Positions 13,684-16,151 of a stretch of DNA of 16,151 nucleotides are shown here, one piece after another. The notes under the pieces were generated by a model. The model was not told where the DNA came from. It saw only the letters and a program-made list of their open reading frames with translations, and ran no database searches. Source of the stretch: JBDIAR01 sp039812545. Its GTDB lineage: Bacteria > Actinomycetota > Actinomycetes > Actinomycetales > Dermatophilaceae. The position numbers and the translations under genes are program-made. The stretch covers positions 1 through 16,151 of the forward strand of contig JBDIAR010000073.1 in the NCBI GenBank assembly GCA_039812545.1. The letters run 5' to 3'. Numbering within the stretch: the stretch's first letter is position 1; each line of letters begins with the position of its first letter.

Positions 13684-13715
13684 CTTCCTCGTGCCGTCAG
13701 TGGCCGACGAGGAAG
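13684..13715. terminator. Bidirectional hairpin at the argP / membrane protein convergence
   Basis: CTTCCTCGT (13684-13692) pairs with ACGAGGAAG (13707-13715) over 9 bp, and GCC (13693-13695) pairs with GGC (13702-13704) inside, leaving a 6-base loop and a 2-base bulge. It starts 2 bp after the argP stop and includes the last 19 bp and the stop codon of the convergent gene. No T tract. It could stop transcription from both sides. Confidence 0.55.
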
Positions 13716-14044
13716 GCGATCGCCACGTTGGCCAGAGTCAGGGCCCCCGCGGCGTGAATCAGCGGCGCGTATGCCTCCGAACGCGCCTTCTTCTGGGCGG
13801 CCACCTCGGCGCAGCCGACGACGCCGAGGGCGACCAACAGCTTGAGGGCCACCCACAGATTCGGCGGGGCGTCGTCCGCGGCCGAGGCGACCGCGACGAG
13901 GATCAGCCCGACGAAGAGCTGGACTCGAGCGCCCCACACCAGCAGCCGCAGATCGGCGCTGCGCCAGGCGAGCACCCAGCCGCTGAGGATCGCCAGCAGG
14001 CCGAGCATGTGGACGACGTAGAGAACCTTCTCGGCAACTTCCAT
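13697..14044 (-). CDS. Small integral membrane protein, function unknown
   Basis: The product is 115 residues with four hydrophobic segments: near residues 7-26, 36-52, 62-80 and 95-113. A short charged loop, AAQKKARSEAYAP, separates the last two. The sequence is like small actinobacterial membrane proteins annotated only as hypothetical or integral membrane protein; I recognise no catalytic motif. The ATG at 14044 is preceded by a TAGGGT (minus strand) 6 bases away and no clear Shine-Dalgarno, which suits a leaderless message. It follows the response regulator gene on the same strand by 146 bp. Its 3' end is part of the hairpin shared with argP. Confidence 0.75.
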   Translation of the reverse strand: MEVAEKVLYVVHMLGLLAILSGWVLAWRSADLRLLVWGARVQLFVGLILVAVASAADDAPPNLWVALKLLVALGVVGCAEVAAQKKARSEAYAPLIHAAGALTLANVAIAFLVGH

Positions 14045-14050
14045 GCGACC

Positions 14051-14056
14051 ACCCTA
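14051..14056 (-). promoter_or_regulatory. Candidate leaderless -10 box for the small membrane protein
   Basis: On the minus strand this reads TAGGGT, then 6 bases, then the ATG at 14044. The rest of the 146-bp spacer up to 14190 holds GC-rich stems (GTGGTCG 14102-14108 with CGACCAC 14121-14127; GCCCGC 14135-14140 with GCGGGC 14146-14151) that may end the upstream transcript. Confidence 0.4.
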
Positions 14057-14190
14057 CGTGGACCCTCCGACGGTCTGGGACAGTCGGCTCCGTGCGCCCG
14101 GGTGGTCGGGCAGGCGGTGGCGACCACGCTGCTGGCCCGCTCGCGGCGGGCTGTTGTCGCGCGCGTAGCCGACGAGCGCCCGGACGTGGC

Positions 14191-14862
14191 TCACAGCAGG
14201 CGACGGTTCATCGCCCACGCGGTCAGTTCGTGGCGCGAGGACAACTGCAGCTTGCGCAGCACCGAGGACACATGGGTCTCGACCGTCTTGACGGAGATGA
14301 AGAGCTCCTTGGCGACTTCCTTGTACTGGTACCCGCGCGCGATGAGCCGCATCACCTCACGCTCCCGGGCCGACAGGCGGTCGAGTTCCTCGTCCACCTC
14401 GGCGATCTCCCCCGCCGACGCCCCGAACGCATCGAGGACGAAACCGGCCAGCCGCGGCGAGAACACGGCGTCACCGTCGGCGACCCGCCGGATCGCGGTG
14501 AACAGGTCGCTCGGCAGGATCGACTTCGTCACGTACCCGCGAGCGCCGGCTCGGATCACCGCGATCACATCGTCGGCCGCATCGGAGACGGACAGCGCCA
14601 GGAAACGCACCGGCATACCGGCACTCGTCTCCAGGCCCCGGCAGCCGAGCAGCACGTCGACGCCGCCGCGGCCCGCCCCGCCCGGCAGATGCACGTCGAG
14701 GAGCACGACATCGGGCAACTCCCGTCGGATCCCCTCGATCGCGGCCTCCACGTTCGGCGCCTCGCCGACGATCGTGACGTCCGCGGCGGCGGCGTCGAGT
14801 TCGGCCTTCACCCCCGACCGGAACATCCGGTGGTCGTCCACGAGCAGCACCCGGATCGTCAT
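14191..14862 (-). CDS. NarL/LuxR-family response regulator
   Basis: The 223-residue product is a DNA-binding response regulator. The receiver domain has the acidic pair D9-D10, the phosphorylation site D56 in VVLLDVHLPGG, the switch Ser91 in FLALSVSD and the conserved K113 in GYVTKS. The loop after D56 is long (about 25 residues, glycine-rich), as in regulators partnered with PspC-type kinases. The C-terminal LuxR helix-turn-helix is at about 162-217 with LSAREREVMRLIARGYQYKEVA and SVKTVETHVSSVLRKL. Its ATG overlaps the kinase stop as ATGA (14859-14862), and a strong AAGGAGG lies 6 bases upstream inside the kinase gene, so the two proteins are coupled and should be cognate. Target genes are unknown. 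Confidence 0.95.
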   Translation of the reverse strand: MTIRVLLVDDHRMFRSGVKAELDAAAADVTIVGEAPNVEAAIEGIRRELPDVVLLDVHLPGGAGRGGVDVLLGCRGLETSAGMPVRFLALSVSDAADDVIAVIRAGARGYVTKSILPSDLFTAIRRVADGDAVFSPRLAGFVLDAFGASAGEIAEVDEELDRLSAREREVMRLIARGYQYKEVAKELFISVKTVETHVSSVLRKLQLSSRHELTAWAMNRRLL

Positions 14863-16151
14863 GCCGAACCTCCTTCAGTCGCCGTCGAATCCGCCTCGCG
14901 CGTGCGGGTCGGCACGGACAGGCAGACCTCGGTGCCGGGCTCCATCCGACGGACCCGAGCCGTACCCCCGTGCCGGGACATCCGCCCGATGATCGATTCG
15001 CGCACCCCGAGGCGATCGGCCGCGACCGCATCGACGTCGAAGCCGGGGCCGTGGTCGCGAACGAAGGCCTCGATGCGCTCTGGACCCACCTCGACGAACG
15101 CGGACACCGGTGGAGCCCCATGTCGTACCGCGTTGAGCATCGCCTCGCGGGCGGCCTGGACGAGCGCCGCGGTGGCCTCGTTGGGCGGTGCGTCGCCGGC
15201 GACGACCACCTCAACCGGTATGCCGTGCCGCTCCTCGACCTCGATCGCCGCCGCCCGGAAGGCGGCCGCCAACGAGTCGGCGTCGTCTCCGACGCCGCCA
15301 TAGAGCCAGCTGCGCAGTTCCCGTTCCTGAGACCGCGCGAGCCTCGCGACCTCGCCGGCGTTGCCACTGGAGCGCTGGATCAGGGCGAGCGTCTGCAGCA
15401 CCGAATCGTGAAGGTGCGCAGCGATATCCGCGCGCTCGGTGGCCCGAACCCGAGCCGCCTGCTCCTGTTTGAATCGCTGCCAGAACCTGATCCCCCACGG
15501 CAGCGCCACGACCACGACGCCGATCAACATGGCGATGGCGGCGACCGTCGCGGACGCCACTCCCGCCCAGCCCTGATCGCGGGTGGCCAGCGTCAGAACC
15601 CCCGCGGACGTCAACGCCACTCCGGCGACCAGCCGTCCCGCGCCCCACCACCGCGGGCCGGCGCCCGTCTCGGACCACCGCTCCCGCTCGGTCTCGTCCA
15701 GTTGTCGCCAGGCCACGGCGGCGCCGACGACGATCGCCACGAGGGGCAACAGCACCCCGAGCCAGGAGCCCACGACACCGACCAGATTGCCGATCACGGC
15801 GATGACGACCACCGCGGCGACGAGGACACCGATCACCCGCAGTTCGGGCTGCCGGCCGGGCGTCTCGCGCGGGCGCCCCGTGCGCGACCGCTCCGGCGGC
15901 GACCCGGGACCGTCCGGGGCGTCGAGTTTCTGGGGGACCAGGGCCCACAAGAAGAGGTATGCCGGTACGCCCACCCCGGCCAGCGCCAGGCCGGCCACCG
16001 CCCAACGAACCGGCCGGGAGGGTACCCCCAGGTGCTCGGCGATCCCCGAACACACCCCCGCCAGGATCCGGTCGTCCGGGAGCCGCCGCATCCGCCGGTA
16101 TGCCGACGGGCCCGTCGGGGCCGCCTGGGCCGCGGCCGTCGCCGCGGTCGC
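14859..16151 (-). CDS. PspC-domain sensor histidine kinase, 5' end beyond the window
   Basis: This is a membrane histidine kinase of the HisKA_3 class, partner of the adjoining regulator. Numbering from the internal ATG at 16091, a PspC domain (DDRILAGVCSGIAEHLGV) covers residues 5-55. Further hydrophobic segments lie at about 85-128 and 152-202. The H-box HLHDSVLQTL holds the phosphorylated His228; the N-box is REAMLN with N320; the G1 motif is D346-x-G348-x-G350. The frame stays open with no stop from 16091 to the window edge at 16151 and encodes an Ala/Pro-rich stretch ending SAYRR. Family members usually have such a tail before PspC, so the true start is probably outside the window. What it senses is unknown; PspC suggests envelope stress. 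Confidence 0.93.
   Translation of the reverse strand, partial: ATAATAAAQAAPTGPSAYRRMRRLPDDRILAGVCSGIAEHLGVPSRPVRWAVAGLALAGVGVPAYLFLWALVPQKLDAPDGPGSPPERSRTGRPRETPGRQPELRVIGVLVAAVVVIAVIGNLVGVVGSWLGVLLPLVAIVVGAAVAWRQLDETERERWSETGAGPRWWGAGRLVAGVALTSAGVLTLATRDQGWAGVASATVAAIAMLIGVVVVALPWGIRFWQRFKQEQAARVRATERADIAAHLHDSVLQTLALIQRSSGNAGEVARLARSQERELRSWLYGGVGDDADSLAAAFRAAAIEVEERHGIPVEVVVAGDAPPNEATAALVQAAREAMLNAVRHGAPPVSAFVEVGPERIEAFVRDHGPGFDVDAVAADRLGVRESIIGRMSRHGGTARVRRMEPGTEVCLSVPTRTREADSTATEGGSA
14869..14875 (-). promoter_or_regulatory. Shine-Dalgarno for the response regulator gene
   Basis: On the minus strand this reads AAGGAGG and ends 6 bases before the regulator ATG. It lies inside the 3' end of the kinase gene and is the best ribosome site in the window. 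Confidence 0.85.

Larger units (their letters stand above)
344..16104. repeat. Dispersed heptamer GTATGCC / GGCATAC, 29 copies
   Basis: Plus-strand GTATGCC starts at 344, 1734, 2049, 2915, 4615, 7895, 8576, 9509, 10287, 12418, 13769, 15218, 15958 and 16098. Plus-strand GGCATAC starts at 546, 960, 1326, 3116, 6166, 8627, 9335, 9548, 10442, 10806, 11855, 12698, 12725, 13298 and 14612. That is 14 against 15, so there is no strand bias. Only three further hexamers GTATGC/GCATAC lack the seventh base (near 4904, 7331 and 11404), so the unit is the heptamer. Five copies are in spacers, one overlaps the lysE start codon, and 23 lie inside genes or the open kinase frame. Spacing ranges from 27 bp to about 1.7 kb, without a period. 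Confidence 0.9.

Noticed and set aside
344..16104. Heptamer as Chi, KOPS or a gene-oriented transcription signal
   Set aside because: Orientation is 14 to 15 on the two strands and unrelated to gene direction, whereas those signals are polar; copies also lie inside coding sequence at arbitrary places.
1..16151. CRISPR array, mobile element or prophage
   Set aside because: No regularly spaced repeats, transposase, integrase, terminase or tRNA-associated direct repeats were found; the dispersed heptamer has irregular spacing and no spacer units.

Overview
The window is about 70% GC, densely coded, and carries leaderless-type promoters. Its gene families and their order point to an actinomycete, probably in the Micrococcales (an Intrasporangiaceae/Dermatophilaceae-like genome is my guess). 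The sequence alone does not fix genus or species. I see no tRNA, rRNA, CRISPR array, insertion sequence, integrase or phage gene. Most of it is conserved chromosomal backbone.

Layout. Positions 1-371 hold the 3' end of a PfkB sugar kinase on +. It converges on a perM (DUF6350) membrane protein gene on - (447-1649). Next come sucD and sucC on - (1812-3940), the two subunits of succinyl-CoA synthetase, ending in a strong terminator hairpin. A small stand-alone B12-binding mutase subunit of IcmB type follows on - (4111-4515). A 390-bp divergent spacer with several inverted repeats leads to an M23 (LytM) peptidase on + (4906-5925) and an orphan multi-pass membrane protein on + (6178-6786). The helicase gene pcrA is on - (6812-9268). 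The order pcrA / M23 / IcmB-type protein / sucC / sucD / perM is a known actinobacterial neighbourhood, but the purN-purH pair expected after perM is replaced by the convergent kinase. Right of pcrA the content is more variable: a GNAT acetyltransferase and a quinone oxidoreductase on + (9402-10863), a DUF3592-like membrane protein on -, a lysine/arginine exporter gene lysE on - divergent from its LysR-type regulator argP on +, a small membrane protein on -, and a two-component pair on -. The pair is a PspC-domain histidine kinase, cut by the right window edge, and a NarL/LuxR response regulator.

How the genes work together. SucCD interconverts succinyl-CoA and succinate in the TCA cycle. The B12-binding protein belongs to the enzyme group whose members rearrange acyl-CoAs, and methylmalonyl-CoA mutase makes succinyl-CoA. 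ArgP and LysE form a sensor-exporter unit for basic amino acids, and one inverted repeat between them overlaps the argP -10 box and lies upstream of the lysE promoter. The kinase and regulator are translationally coupled by an ATGA overlap.

The most unusual signal belongs to no single gene. The heptamer GTATGCC (GGCATAC on the other strand) occurs 29 times in 16 kb, where about 1.6 are expected from base composition. It is balanced between strands, present in genes and spacers, and maintained in coding regions by rare Ala GCA and Tyr TAT codons. It behaves like a genome-wide signature sequence comparable in style to HIP1 of cyanobacteria. I know of no description of this one.
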